Below are positions 16,920-26,145 of a stretch of DNA of 64,000 nucleotides, in pieces (positions within the stretch are counted from its first letter, which is position 1; the number at the start of each line of letters is the position of its first letter). The DNA is taken from positions 62,001-126,000 of the forward strand of contig JAEZWW010000026.1 of the NCBI GenBank assembly GCA_023442945.1, given 5' to 3'. The notes beneath the pieces were generated by a model that worked only from the letters and a program-made list of their open reading frames with translations, made no database searches and was not told the origin of the DNA. This DNA comes from Pseudomonadota bacterium (GTDB taxonomy: Bacteria > Pseudomonadota > Gammaproteobacteria > Burkholderiales > Burkholderiaceae_C). Position numbers and translations under genes: made by a program.

Positions 16920-17798
16920 TCAGGCCGGCGCACCCGACCATTCCAGCGTCATCGCCGGGTAGCGCGCCCACAGCCATTGCTGCAGCGCGTCGTACACCGG
17001 GCGGCGTTGCAGCTCGTGAAAGAGCGCGTGGAAGTGCATCGGAAAGCCGAGCGTGGTGACCATGTCGGCGGGGGCGCTTTCGCCGAATGCGCGGCTGCCG
17101 GCCGGGTCGACCAGCTGGTCCTGACCGGCGTAGAGCAGCAAGGTCGGCACCTTCCAGCGCGGGGCGCGCGCCACGACGGCGTGGCCGCTGGTCAGGATGA
17201 AGTGGGCCAGCCGCGCGCTCATGCGGTCGTGCAGCAGCGGGTCCTGGCGCAGCAGCTCGGCCGCGGCCGCATCGTGCGTCAACAGGCTGGGTTGTACGCC
17301 GTTGCTGACGCGCCAACCCGGCGCCACGGCGTTCAGCGCACGCACCAGTGCGCGCCGCGCAAAGCCCAGGCCCGCGTCCAGCGGCGGCGACGACAGCACC
17401 AGCCCTTCCACGCGCCGCAGCTTCTGCGACACCAGGCGCGCCGCCACCAGCGCGCCCAGGCAATGGCCGAGCAGGATCAGCGGCAGGCGGTCGTCCAGAC
17501 GCGCGCGCGTGTCGTCGATGACGGCCGCCAGGTCGGTCACCAGGCGGTCTTCCTGCGGCAATTCACCACGGCCACCACTGGATTCGCCGTGGCCGTACTG
17601 GTCGTAACCGCGCACGGCGAAGCCCCATTGGTTGAGGCGGTCGGCCAACTCGGTGTAGTGCCCGATGTGCTCACCCAGCCCATGCACCAGCAGCACTTGT
17701 CCACGGGTCGGCGAGCCGATCGACAAGGGCCAGTCGTGCAGGGACAGGCTGTCGTCCAGCGTGCTGGCCAGCACCGACGGCGCCATGGCGGTGCTCAA
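16920..17798 (-). CDS. Alpha/beta hydrolase (monoglyceride-lipase-like) with Cys at the nucleophile position
   Basis: A 292-aa alpha/beta hydrolase of the serine aminopeptidase/lysophospholipase group (LLVHGLGEHIGHYTELADRL, then YDQYGHGES). The nucleophile elbow reads GHCLG at residues 111-115, so residue 113 is Cys (codon TGC at 17462-17460) instead of Ser. The acid (GQDQLVD) and His (MHFHALFHE) positions are kept. It may be a Cys-dependent hydrolase, as dienelactone hydrolases are, or have altered activity. The start is TTG at 17798 overlapping the peptidase stop (TTGA); an ATG at 17786 is an alternative. It is co-transcribed with the M20 peptidase. Confidence 0.82.
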   Translation of the reverse strand: MSTAMAPSVLASTLDDSLSLHDWPLSIGSPTRGQVLLVHGLGEHIGHYTELADRLNQWGFAVRGYDQYGHGESSGGRGELPQEDRLVTDLAAVIDDTRARLDDRLPLILLGHCLGALVAARLVSQKLRRVEGLVLSSPPLDAGLGFARRALVRALNAVAPGWRVSNGVQPSLLTHDAAAAELLRQDPLLHDRMSARLAHFILTSGHAVVARAPRWKVPTLLLYAGQDQLVDPAGSRAFGESAPADMVTTLGFPMHFHALFHELQRRPVYDALQQWLWARYPAMTLEWSGAPA

Positions 17799-19267
17799 GG
17801 CATGCGCGCGATGACCTCAGCGACCGCCGCGGTCAAGCGCTTGGCATACGGGACGTGCAGGAATTCGTTGGGGCCGTGCGCGTTGCTGCGCGGGCCGAGC
17901 ACGCCGCACACCATCATCTGGGCGGTGGGGAAGCCTTCGCTCAGCTGGCTCATCAGCGGGATGGTGCCGCCCTGGCCGATGTAGCCGCAAGGGGCGCCGA
18001 AGTGCGCTTGCGACGCGGCGTCCAGCGCCTGCGCGAACCAGTCGGCCGATGGCGGCGCGTTCCAGCCGGTGGCGCCGCCACCGCCGTCAAACGTCACGCG
18101 CGCTTGGTAGGGCGCGTTGTCTTCCAGCAGGCGCTTGAGCTCCTGCACCGCCTGCGCGCCATCCACCAGCGGCGGCAGGCGCAGGCTGAGCTTGAAGGCG
18201 GTGTACGGGCGCAGCACGTTGCCCGCGTCCTGCAGCGCCGGAAAGCCTTCGGCTCCGGTCACGCTGAGCGTGGGGTGCCAGGTGCGCGCCAGCAGCGCGT
18301 CGACCGGGTCGCTGGTCATGGGCAGCACGCTTTGTTCCTTGCCGCCGCAGTCGTAGTGCACCCAGGGAAAGCGCTTGAACAGGTCTTCGCCCAGGATGGC
18401 AGCGGTGGCCTTGGCCTGCGCGACGCGCTCTTCGGGGATGTCGCAATGGAAGCTGGGGGGCAGCAAGCGGCCAGTGGCCGAGTCTTCGAGCCGGTCCAGC
18501 ACATGGCGCAGGATGCGGAAGCTGCTGGGCACCAGGCCGGACGCGTCGCCAGAGTGCACACCCTCGGTCAGCACCTCGACCTTCAGCGTGCCGGCCGCCA
18601 TGCCGCGCAGGCTGGTAGTCAGCCACAGCTGGTCGTAGTTGCCGGCGCCCGAATCCAGACACACCACCAGGCCGACGTCGCCCAGGCGCGGGCGCAGGGC
18701 GTCGATGTAGGGCAGCAGATCGGGCGAGCCGGATTCTTCGCTCGTTTCAATCAGGCCGACGATGCGCGGGTGCGGCACGTTCTGCGCTTTTAACGCCTGC
18801 ACCGCAGCGATGGCGGCGTAGACCGCATAGCCGTCGTCCGCGCCGCCACGGCCGTACAGCTTGCCGTCCTCGTACTTGGGCGTCCAGGGGCCGAGGTCGC
18901 TGCGCCAGCCGTTGAATTCGGGCTGCTTGTCCAGGTGGCCGTACATCACCACGGTTTGCGCGGTGCCAGCTTTGGTGCCTTCGATCTCGAAAAAGATCAC
19001 CGGCGTGCGTTCGCCGATGCGCACCACTTCCAGCTTCAGGCCGGGCACCTTCTGCGCTTCGACCCATTGCGCGGCGTTGCGCACCACGGTGTCGATAAAG
19101 CCGTGTTGCTGCCAGTCGGCGTCAAAGGTGGGCGACTTTGCCGGAATGGCGATGTAGTTGGTCAGCTGACGAACGATGTCGCCGTCCCATTGGGCGTCGA
19201 TCTGGCGCTGGGCAGCGGCCGCGTCAAGCAATTGCGCTGACATTTCACGGTGGTGTGGGGCGTTCAT
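17795..19267 (-). CDS. M20-family metallopeptidase (dipeptidase-like)
   Basis: A 490-aa cytosolic zinc peptidase of the M20 family, close to carnosinase/cytosolic nonspecific dipeptidases. Metal ligands are visible: His and Asp in YGHLDKQPE, the bridging Asp in GRGGADDGY, the catalytic Glu pair in ETSEESGSPD, and the C-terminal His in GPNEFLHVPY. A dimerisation domain lies between about residues 215 and 375. Start options are ATG 19267 or ATG 19243 (MSAQLLDAAAAQ). Its stop overlaps the start of the downstream hydrolase gene, so the two form an operon. Confidence 0.88.
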   Translation of the reverse strand: MNAPHHREMSAQLLDAAAAQRQIDAQWDGDIVRQLTNYIAIPAKSPTFDADWQQHGFIDTVVRNAAQWVEAQKVPGLKLEVVRIGERTPVIFFEIEGTKAGTAQTVVMYGHLDKQPEFNGWRSDLGPWTPKYEDGKLYGRGGADDGYAVYAAIAAVQALKAQNVPHPRIVGLIETSEESGSPDLLPYIDALRPRLGDVGLVVCLDSGAGNYDQLWLTTSLRGMAAGTLKVEVLTEGVHSGDASGLVPSSFRILRHVLDRLEDSATGRLLPPSFHCDIPEERVAQAKATAAILGEDLFKRFPWVHYDCGGKEQSVLPMTSDPVDALLARTWHPTLSVTGAEGFPALQDAGNVLRPYTAFKLSLRLPPLVDGAQAVQELKRLLEDNAPYQARVTFDGGGGATGWNAPPSADWFAQALDAASQAHFGAPCGYIGQGGTIPLMSQLSEGFPTAQMMVCGVLGPRSNAHGPNEFLHVPYAKRLTAAVAEVIARMP

Positions 19268-19338
19268 GGGAGGGCAGTGTGGTGGACGAATCCGCCAATG
19301 TATACCCGCTGCCCGATTTGCGCCGAACCGGCGGCGGT

Positions 19339-19704
19339 TCAGCTGACGTACGCGACGATTTCGATCTTCATGCCCGGGACAACCAGCGCCACGCCAGCGC
19401 TCGACCTGTTCGGCCAGGGTGGCTGGAAATACTCGCGGTAAACGGCATCGATCGCCGGCATGTCCGCGACGTCAGTCATGTAGATGAGCACTTGCGCGAC
19501 ATCGGCCATGGTACGCCCGCCACGTTCAACGGCGCGCTTCAGGTTGTCGAGCGTCAGACGCGTTTGGCGCTCGATCGGACCGGTGTCGATGGTGCCATCG
19601 GCGCGTACTGGCCCATGGGCGGTGTAGAGGACACCACCCGAGCGCACCATCCAAGAGAATGGTTGGTGAAGAGGGGGGAGTCCAACGTCGACAAGTTCTC
19701 GCAT
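19339..19704 (-). CDS. RidA-family (YjgF/YER057c/UK114) protein
   Basis: A 121-aa small trimer-type protein of the RidA family, which hydrolyses reactive enamine/imine intermediates to keto acids and ammonia. The fold is recognisable from GGVLYTAHGPVRADGTIDTG, RQTRLTLDNLKRAVERGG and VLIYMTDVADMPAIDAVYRE. The conserved Arg that binds the carboxylate appears in NRSSAGVALVVPGMKIEI. ATG 19704 is preferred to a TTG at 19716 because it avoids overlap with the upstream hydrolase gene. As the last gene of the long minus-strand catabolic unit, it fits an imine-producing step such as the aspartate-dehydrogenase-like enzyme at 29961. Confidence 0.85.
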   Translation of the reverse strand: MRELVDVGLPPLHQPFSWMVRSGGVLYTAHGPVRADGTIDTGPIERQTRLTLDNLKRAVERGGRTMADVAQVLIYMTDVADMPAIDAVYREYFQPPWPNRSSAGVALVVPGMKIEIVAYVS

Positions 19705-19712
19705 GAAGGGCC

Positions 19713-20630
19713 TCAAACGGGCGCGTGGGCCAGCGCGTGCAGCCGCGCGTACCAGGGATGTGAGGGTGCGCGCAGATCCAGGTGGGTTTGGAAGTGATCT
19801 CGATCAGCCAACTCGTGCAGCGCGACCGGAGAGCCCTGAGCCTCGAGCAGTTTTTGCATGCGTTTGTTGGATCGGCGTACCCGGGCGCTGTCCATCTGAC
19901 CCACGGTCAGATCGAAAGGGATGGTGTTGGATGAGCTTCGGTACAAGGGACTGAAGACGACGTCGTCTTCGGCATCCCGCCCGCGCAACACATGGGTATA
20001 GACGCGTTCTTCCAGACTGCCTGGCAGCGGGTCGCTCGCCTGCAGATCCAGGATGCCACTGATCGGCAGGCAACCGAGGATCGCCGCGTCGGGAATGCCG
20101 CGCTCACGCCGCTCCTGGCGCAACACCGCCACCATAGCCGCCAGGTGGCCGCCGGCGGAGTGACCGCTCAGCAGAAGGCGATCTGGGTTGCCACCCCATT
20201 CGTCGGCACGGGAGCGCAATAGCGCCAACAGGTTCAAGGCGTCGTCCACAGTTTCCGGGAGCGGATGGGTCGGCGCCAAACGGTACGACGGTGCGACCAG
20301 GACAATGCCCAATTGGGTGGCATGGCGCGCCATGAAGCGAACCCATTGTCGGTAGCCGTGCGTCCAGCCCCCGCCGTGCCAGAACACCAGCACGGGCGCA
20401 CCTTGGGTCTGAATCGGCGCGTACACATCGAATTTCTGGAGCCGATCGGGCCCGTAGGCCTGATCTGCCGTCACGCGGATGGCGCTGGGCAAGGACTCCC
20501 GCGCCAGCGCCATCACGGCCCGCGCGTAGTCAACCGCTGCTGCGACTGGAAACGGCTCTTGCGCGTCCGGGTTGTCCTGGGCATCCAAAAGCGTGGACAC
20601 GTGCGCGTCGACAGATACGCTCGGCGTCAT
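19713..20630 (-). CDS. Alpha/beta hydrolase, carboxylesterase/formamidase-like
   Basis: A 305-aa hydrolase of the hormone-sensitive-lipase-like/BD-FAE type. The oxyanion-hole motif is FWHGGGWTHGYRQW and the nucleophile elbow is LSGHSAGGHLAAM with an intact Ser. A candidate acid (VGQMDSARV) and the His (ADRDHFQTH) lie in the C-terminal third. Known relatives act on short-chain esters or N-formyl-kynurenine. Its ATG overlaps the stop of the Bug receptor gene by 4 bases (ATGA), so it belongs to the catabolic unit. Substrate unknown. Confidence 0.83.
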   Translation of the reverse strand: MTPSVSVDAHVSTLLDAQDNPDAQEPFPVAAAVDYARAVMALARESLPSAIRVTADQAYGPDRLQKFDVYAPIQTQGAPVLVFWHGGGWTHGYRQWVRFMARHATQLGIVLVAPSYRLAPTHPLPETVDDALNLLALLRSRADEWGGNPDRLLLSGHSAGGHLAAMVAVLRQERRERGIPDAAILGCLPISGILDLQASDPLPGSLEERVYTHVLRGRDAEDDVVFSPLYRSSSNTIPFDLTVGQMDSARVRRSNKRMQKLLEAQGSPVALHELADRDHFQTHLDLRAPSHPWYARLHALAHAPV

Positions 20631-21610
20631 TCGGCGACGATGCCCGCTTCCTTGATCACCTTGCCAAAGCGCCCGTTGTGGTCCGCGACCAAGCGGCTGA
20701 GCGCAGCGGGCTCACCGCCGGCCGGAACCAGTGCCAGTGTCTTCATGCGATCGAGCACGTCAGGCAGGCGAATGATTTCGTTCAGGTGCTGGTTGAGTAT
20801 CTTGATGGCCGCAGGCGACATGCCGCGCGGACCCATGAAGCCCTGCCAAGCGCCGACTTCCACGCCCTTGACGCCAGCTTCGGCGAGCGTCGGTACCGCG
20901 GGTTGCAATGGCGATCGTTGAGCGTCGGCGACAGCGATGTTGATGAGTTGGCCTTTGCTCAGGTACTGGGCGACCGGCCCCAGCGTGGTGTACATGGCTG
21001 GGATGTGGCCAGCCACCAGGTCCACTATGGCGGGCCCGCTGCCGCGGTAGGGCACCTGAGCAAGTTTGACGCCCGCTGCCATGTTGAACATTTCGCCCAG
21101 GATATGCATGGGGGAGCCCGCCCCTGGCGTCGCGTAGTTGGACACCTTTCCTGCTTTGACCGCGTCCAGAAAGTCCTTGACGGTGCGAATCCCGGTCGAC
21201 GCGTTGACGACGAGAAACAGCGATTGCGTGCCGGCGAGAAAGACCGGCGTGAGGTCCTTGATCGGGTCGTAGACGGCCCCCGAGCCCGGCTTCAGCACCA
21301 GCGGCGCCGTGGCCATCGTGTTGGGCGTGAACAGCAGGACGTGTCCGTCTGGGTTCGCCTTGGCAACGTAGGCGTTGCCGATGGTGCCGCTGGCGCCGGT
21401 CTTGTTTTCGACGACAACGGGCTGGTTGAGCCGCGCACTCAACTTTTCGGCGAACACCCGTGCCAGGGCATCGGTGTCGCCGCCTGGTGGAAAAGAGACC
21501 ACGATGGTGACGGGCCGCTGGGGATAAGCGGCTTGACCAAAGGCGGCCGGCGCTGCGCCGGCGAGCAGGCTGGCAGAGCCAGCCAGAAGAAGTTGGCGAC
21601 GAGGGATCAC
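20627..21610 (-). CDS. Bug-family tripartite tricarboxylate transporter receptor
   Basis: A 327-aa periplasmic solute-binding protein of the Bug/TctC family. The signal peptide carries an RR pair (MIPRRQLLLAGSASLLAGAA). The mature part begins YPQRPVTIVVSFPPGGDTDA, the usual first strand of Bug receptors, and has NKTGASGTIGNAYVAKANPD and YATPGAGSPMHILGEMFN around the binding cleft. No TctA or TctB membrane gene is in the window, as is common for orphan Bug receptors in this order. It is similar to the receptor at 36585 in the same unit. Confidence 0.9.
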   Translation of the reverse strand: MIPRRQLLLAGSASLLAGAAPAAFGQAAYPQRPVTIVVSFPPGGDTDALARVFAEKLSARLNQPVVVENKTGASGTIGNAYVAKANPDGHVLLFTPNTMATAPLVLKPGSGAVYDPIKDLTPVFLAGTQSLFLVVNASTGIRTVKDFLDAVKAGKVSNYATPGAGSPMHILGEMFNMAAGVKLAQVPYRGSGPAIVDLVAGHIPAMYTTLGPVAQYLSKGQLINIAVADAQRSPLQPAVPTLAEAGVKGVEVGAWQGFMGPRGMSPAAIKILNQHLNEIIRLPDVLDRMKTLALVPAGGEPAALSRLVADHNGRFGKVIKEAGIVAE

Positions 21611-21628
21611 AATGCTCCTTTTTTTAAA

Positions 21629-22918
21629 TCAATGCACTGGGTTCGCTTGCTGTGATCGCCGTTCGCGCAGCCACAAGACCAGCCCACAGACCAAGACCAC
21701 CAATTGGGTTCCGATCAGCGAAGCAAAGCCAGCGTAAAAACCCGCGCCGGTACTGCCGCCCGCGCCGCCGTTCACGGCAGCGATCACGCCGCCCATGATG
21801 GCGGGCATGAAACCGGCGACCAGGCTGCCGACGCCATTCACAACCCCGTAGGCGCTGGCAACGTGTTCGGGACGAGCGCAGTACTGCACGGTGCTGGGGT
21901 ACGCCGGACTCATCAGTCCCCAGCAGAAGCTGGCCGCCACCAGGCTGTACGCCGCGCCGTAGGGGTGGCTGATCTGGATGGCCGCCAGCACCGACAAGGC
22001 CACCCCAACACTGCAGAACACAAACATCAGCGGGACTTGCCGCCGCGGGATCCGGTCGATGATGGCACCGCCGATGAAAACGCCTGCGACAGTGGCGTAT
22101 TGCGGCAACGAGGCCAACCACCCCATCTCGCGCATCGAGAAGCCGCGTGCTTCTTTCAAGTAGGCGGGGAGCCAACTGCTGGCACCCCAGAGGTAGGCCA
22201 GAAAGGCGGACGTCATCACGGTCAGCAGGAGCAGGTAACGCGTCTTCAGCGCGCCGGACATGATGCAGCCCACTTGCGCCAAAGGGGTCACCGCGTGCGC
22301 GTCTTTCGGGAGGTCCGCGGCAGTCGCCTTCGGTGCGGGCATCCTGATGAAGGCCAAAACCAGGGGTATGCCGATCACAATGTTGATGATGCCCAGGACG
22401 TGAAACGATGTTTCCCAATCGTGCCCGACCACCAGGTAGCCGATGAAGGGATAGCCGATCGCCAGGCCGAGGCCGGTTCCCATGTTGACGAAGGCGTTTG
22501 GCTTGCCGTTTTCATGGGTCGCGAAGTAGGCCTTGATGTAGTGCCCCGCCAGCGAGAACAAGGGACCCTCGGCCACGCCCAGGAGAATGCGCGACGCCAC
22601 CAGCAGCTCAAAATTGTGAAAGTGCGGAGAGAAAAAGGTCACCACGCCCCAGAGCGTGAGGCCAAGCAGCAGACTCTTTCGCACCCCGAGCAAGGTGGAG
22701 CAAAACGATGTCAGGACGATGGCAGAGATGCCGTAGCCCACCAGGAAGGCGGTTGTCAGCAGACCCTGGCTGACCCGGTCGGAGCGACCGATGCCCATGT
22801 GGTCGAGAAACCCTGGGTCGGTGATCAACACGGCGATGTTGATGCGATCGATGTAGGAGATGGCGACGATCAGGAACAGCGTGATCACGCCATACCAGCG
22901 AAAGGATTTGCTCTGCAT
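21629..22918 (-). CDS. MFS transporter, anion:cation symporter type
   Basis: A 429-aa inner-membrane carrier with 12 hydrophobic segments. TM1 ends in ISYIDRINIAVL, the signature of the anion:cation symporter (ACS) family, which includes phthalate, hexuronate and other organic-acid carriers. ATG 22918 gives a normal N-terminus (MQSKSFRWYGVITLFLIVAI); longer frames upstream run into the porin gene. Position between the porin and a Bug receptor suggests uptake of the substrate of the catabolic unit. Confidence 0.88.
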   Translation of the reverse strand: MQSKSFRWYGVITLFLIVAISYIDRINIAVLITDPGFLDHMGIGRSDRVSQGLLTTAFLVGYGISAIVLTSFCSTLLGVRKSLLLGLTLWGVVTFFSPHFHNFELLVASRILLGVAEGPLFSLAGHYIKAYFATHENGKPNAFVNMGTGLGLAIGYPFIGYLVVGHDWETSFHVLGIINIVIGIPLVLAFIRMPAPKATAADLPKDAHAVTPLAQVGCIMSGALKTRYLLLLTVMTSAFLAYLWGASSWLPAYLKEARGFSMREMGWLASLPQYATVAGVFIGGAIIDRIPRRQVPLMFVFCSVGVALSVLAAIQISHPYGAAYSLVAASFCWGLMSPAYPSTVQYCARPEHVASAYGVVNGVGSLVAGFMPAIMGGVIAAVNGGAGGSTGAGFYAGFASLIGTQLVVLVCGLVLWLRERRSQQANPVH

Positions 22919-22968
22919 GGTGGCTTGCCTCGAAAAGATGGGTACGAGGGTGGACTCGCGGTGGCGAA

Positions 22969-23988
22969 TCAGAAGAAGTGCCGAAGACCTATTTCGACGC
23001 CCGAAGCGCTGTGGTTGGCGGCGTTGGTCGGTGCGGTCAACCCTTGGGTGGAGACCGCACGTGTCGCACCCTTTCGGTTTTGCAGGAAGCTGTAGCTGGT
23101 GTAGAGGAGCGTCCGCTTGGACAGGTTGTAGCCATAGCCGAGGCCGAATTTCCGCCAGCGGATGTGGTCGGTTCCCGAGGCCCTGTAGTCGCCCACGCTC
23201 GCGCGAAGCCAATGCACGCCCAACGTGGCGCTGGCGCCCAGTTGAAGACCTCGGATGGCGGCACCGCCAGACCGCTTCTCCTGCGCCCAAAGGATCGACG
23301 GCTTCACCACGCCAAAGTCGTAGCTAGCGCCCACGTTGGCGATCTTGAGCTTGTAGCGGTCCTCAAAACCGAGCTGCCCCAGCGCCACGGCCACGTTGAA
23401 CGCGCTCGAGGCATAACCGATGCGTGCACCCTGATACGTTGTGCTGCCCGGCGTGGATGCGGGCCCCCACGCATACTGAGCCTGGCCGTAGACGCCTCCC
23501 AGATCCTTGGGCAGAAAGTAGCTCAAGGCGCTGTTGATCTGGATCGGTGCCCCATTCATCAAAAAGGTGTTGGTCCCTGCGACACCGTTGGTCATGAACG
23601 GGTCAAAGACCAGCGTATTGAGGAAGGTCGCAGCGTCATCCCTTCCAAGTCGAACTTCTCCGTACGGCGTGTGGACGCTGACGGTTGCACGTCGGTTAAA
23701 GAAAGCGCCGGTCGGTCCACCTGCCCCGCCTGTTTTCGGGTTCATGCCCGATTCAAACCAGAAGCCAGCGCTGTAGCCTGACCCCAGGTTCTCCTCGCCG
23801 CGTACGCCGACGCGGGTGACGTTGGCGCCACTGTGTGACATCCCCGTGGACGAGCCACCCGCATTGCGCAAGTGGGCAGCGCCCACGTCCACCGTGCCAA
23901 ACAGCGTGACCTGACTGTTCTGCGCAAGCACGGGTAGGCTCCACAGAGTTGCCGCAGCCAAGGCGGCCATCGCCGAGAACATCTTCAT
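22969..23988 (-). CDS. Outer-membrane porin (betaproteobacterial general porin)
   Basis: A 339-aa porin. The signal peptide is residues 1-22 (cleavage after LAQ) and the mature protein starts NSQVTLFGTVDVGAAHLRN. The body is a series of amphipathic strands with GLRGEEN-like RVGVRGEENLGSGYSAGFWF and KRTLLYTSYSFLQNRKG, and the last residues GVEIGLRHFF end in Phe as outer-membrane assembly requires. Being inside the catabolic unit, it is probably a dedicated entry route for the substrate. Confidence 0.9.
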   Translation of the reverse strand: MKMFSAMAALAAATLWSLPVLAQNSQVTLFGTVDVGAAHLRNAGGSSTGMSHSGANVTRVGVRGEENLGSGYSAGFWFESGMNPKTGGAGGPTGAFFNRRATVSVHTPYGEVRLGRDDAATFLNTLVFDPFMTNGVAGTNTFLMNGAPIQINSALSYFLPKDLGGVYGQAQYAWGPASTPGSTTYQGARIGYASSAFNVAVALGQLGFEDRYKLKIANVGASYDFGVVKPSILWAQEKRSGGAAIRGLQLGASATLGVHWLRASVGDYRASGTDHIRWRKFGLGYGYNLSKRTLLYTSYSFLQNRKGATRAVSTQGLTAPTNAANHSASGVEIGLRHFF

Positions 23989-24057
23989 GGTTCGCTCCGG
24001 GGTTGGTTGCCACGCCGCCGATCGTTCGTTCGTCGGGCGACGGGCGATGCAGGTGCT

Positions 24058-25029
24058 TCAGATGTCCAGCACCAGGCGCTGGCCAGTGCAACGGGAGACG
24101 CAGATCATCATGGTCTTGCCGGACTGGCGCTCCACTTTGGTGAGGATGCCGTCGTGGTGGTCCAGTTCGCCGTCGAAGCCCACCACTGCCGTTTCGCAGG
24201 CGCCACAGACGCCTTCTTTGCAGCTGTGGTCAGGGTTGAGTCCGGCGTCGATCAAAGCATCGAGGATGGACTTTCCCGCGGGGACGTCGACCGTCTTGTC
24301 GGATTTTTCGCAAACGACTTCGAACCCGTGTTTTTCGGTGGCCGACGGAGCGACAACCGCCGCGAAGCGCTCAATGTGCGCATGGGGGTAACCCAGCTGC
24401 TCGCAGGTCTTCTCGAAGGCGTCCAGCATCGGCGTGGGGCCGCAGCAGTAATAGTGGCTGTCCGCGCCGCGCCCCGCCAGCAACTGATCCAGCCGCGGCG
24501 GGCCCCCTTGCTCCTGGTCAAAGTGCCAGGTGATGGAGGCGGTGTTGCCGGCGAGGGCAAGAATGCCTTCGACGAAGGCGGCTTCGCTTCGATTGCGCGC
24601 GCAGTAAACTACCTCCACTGGCCGGCCCAGCGCCGTCAGCCGTTGGAGCATGCTGTAGATCGGTGTCACGCCAATGCCGCCCGAGACGAGTACGCTCTTC
24701 GGCGCGTCCTCTTCCAGTCGAAAGTTGTTCCTGGGCGCGGAAATGTCGATGACTTGGCCAACGCGCAGTTGCTGATGAACGAAGCGCGAGCCACCGCGGC
24801 TGGCCTTGTCGTGAAGCACGCCCACCACGTACCGGTTCTTGTCGCTGGCGGAATTGCACAGGGAGTAACTGCGCACCAGGCCATTGGCCAGATGGAGATC
24901 GATGTGAGACCCTGCCTCGAAAGGCGGAAATTCCACGTTCGGCGCACTCGGCCGAAACTCGACGCTGACAATGCTATCCGCTTCGTGGCGCATGGTGTGG
25001 ACGAGAGCTTTGAGGGTGGCGGCAGTCAC
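24058..25029 (-). CDS. Rieske-oxygenase reductase, PDR/VanB type
   Basis: A 323-aa electron-transfer protein. Domains in order: flavin-binding barrel with RSYSLCN near residue 55, NAD-binding domain with LVSGGIGVTPIYSMLQRL near residues 112-130 and YYCCGPTPMLDAF, and a C-terminal plant-type [2Fe-2S] domain with CKEGVCGAC and the fourth Cys in MICVSRC. The order FMN-NAD-2Fe2S is that of phthalate dioxygenase reductase and vanillate demethylase VanB. It passes electrons from NAD(P)H to the Rieske oxygenase encoded immediately upstream at 25072. Confidence 0.92.
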   Translation of the reverse strand: MTAATLKALVHTMRHEADSIVSVEFRPSAPNVEFPPFEAGSHIDLHLANGLVRSYSLCNSASDKNRYVVGVLHDKASRGGSRFVHQQLRVGQVIDISAPRNNFRLEEDAPKSVLVSGGIGVTPIYSMLQRLTALGRPVEVVYCARNRSEAAFVEGILALAGNTASITWHFDQEQGGPPRLDQLLAGRGADSHYYCCGPTPMLDAFEKTCEQLGYPHAHIERFAAVVAPSATEKHGFEVVCEKSDKTVDVPAGKSILDALIDAGLNPDHSCKEGVCGACETAVVGFDGELDHHDGILTKVERQSGKTMMICVSRCTGQRLVLDI

Positions 25030-25071
25030 GGCTGTGGCGCTCCGAACAAGAAGGTGTCACACGGTGCGGAC

Positions 25072-26103
25072 TCAAGCCGGCGTTGCCAGCGCCGCGTCCA
25101 GTTGCGCCTGCGCCAAGCCGCGCAGATGGCGACGCAAGCGCACGATCCCAAGATCGTGTTGGTACAGGTTCTCGAACTGGTTCGCGTCGCGCGGCATTTG
25201 CTCGAGCATGACGCGGTCTTGCTCCAACACGTGCCAATGCCGTGCTTCAAGTCGGTTGCGGTAGAGGAAGCGCCAGGTGTCGCGTTCCCAGCCCGGAGCG
25301 ATCTTGCGAACGCGCCAGAAGTACACGCCGCTGAGCTCCTCGGAAATGGGCGTGACCATGCCGACAATGATGAAGTTGCCCCCTGGGCCCCCTGATTTGG
25401 GGTACGGGATCTCCAACCGCATCCAGTGGATGCCGGTGTCGGCGAACTCACTCCAGTCAAAGTTGACGTTGCGCTGGCCTTCCTTCTCGAAGACGAACCC
25501 GGTGTCGGTGGCACGTATGCCGAACTTCGCCGTGTTGTCGCCTTCAGCCATCGAATGCGATTGCTTGTGAAGGAAGGTCCCGTGCATGGGGTCCATCACG
25601 TTGTCCAACACATAGCGGTAGTCGCTTTTCCATTCCGTGTAGCAAAGAAAGCGCGAGTACTGCTGGTCGTCGGCCAATTCAGGAGGCAGCTCCAGTGGCG
25701 GCGGGGTGTCGGTGGGCGCACTGGCGTTGTAGATGAAGACCACACCAGCACGTTCTTCCGTCGGATAGCTTTTGGTTGCGCGCTGGCCTTCGAGCTTGCA
25801 TCCCGGGCTGCCAGGAACGCGGGTCACGGTGCCATCGCAGCGCACTTCCACGCCGTGGTAGGGGCAGGACAGCCGGTCGCCCAGAATGGCCCCCTGCGAA
25901 AGCGGCGCGCCGCGGTGTGGGCAACGGTCCTCCAGCGCACACACCTTGCCCTCATGGTCACGCCACAACACCAGACGCTGTCCTAAGCGATCCACTGAAA
26001 TCGGCTTCTCCTTGATGAAGCTTGAGGGGCAGGCGGCGTACCAGAGGTCCTTCAGGCCAGTGGCCAGCAGTTGATCCACGGCATCGTGTTTTGCTTCGGT
26101 CAT
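25072..26103 (-). CDS. Rieske non-heme iron oxygenase, VanA/phthalate type
   Basis: A 343-aa terminal oxygenase. The Rieske [2Fe-2S] site is CPHRGAPLSQGA and CPYHG at about residues 61-86. The mononuclear iron site is NVMDPMHGTFLH near residues 166-177 (bridging Asp plus two His). Size and motifs match single-component-alpha oxygenases such as vanillate O-demethylase VanA and phthalate 4,5-dioxygenase, which hydroxylate or O-demethylate carboxylated aromatics. The partner reductase follows 42 bp downstream. Substrate is not predictable. It lies downstream of a small HTH protein gene. Confidence 0.92.
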   Translation of the reverse strand: MTEAKHDAVDQLLATGLKDLWYAACPSSFIKEKPISVDRLGQRLVLWRDHEGKVCALEDRCPHRGAPLSQGAILGDRLSCPYHGVEVRCDGTVTRVPGSPGCKLEGQRATKSYPTEERAGVVFIYNASAPTDTPPPLELPPELADDQQYSRFLCYTEWKSDYRYVLDNVMDPMHGTFLHKQSHSMAEGDNTAKFGIRATDTGFVFEKEGQRNVNFDWSEFADTGIHWMRLEIPYPKSGGPGGNFIIVGMVTPISEELSGVYFWRVRKIAPGWERDTWRFLYRNRLEARHWHVLEQDRVMLEQMPRDANQFENLYQHDLGIVRLRRHLRGLAQAQLDAALATPA

Positions 26104-26145
26104 GATGGTTTCCTTTGTGGGAACTTGCCTTATCCAAGGCAGGCG

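Noticed and set aside
19705..19716. TTG start for RidA giving 125 aa
   Set aside because: ATG at 19704 gives a standard N-terminus and avoids overlapping the hydrolase gene stop.
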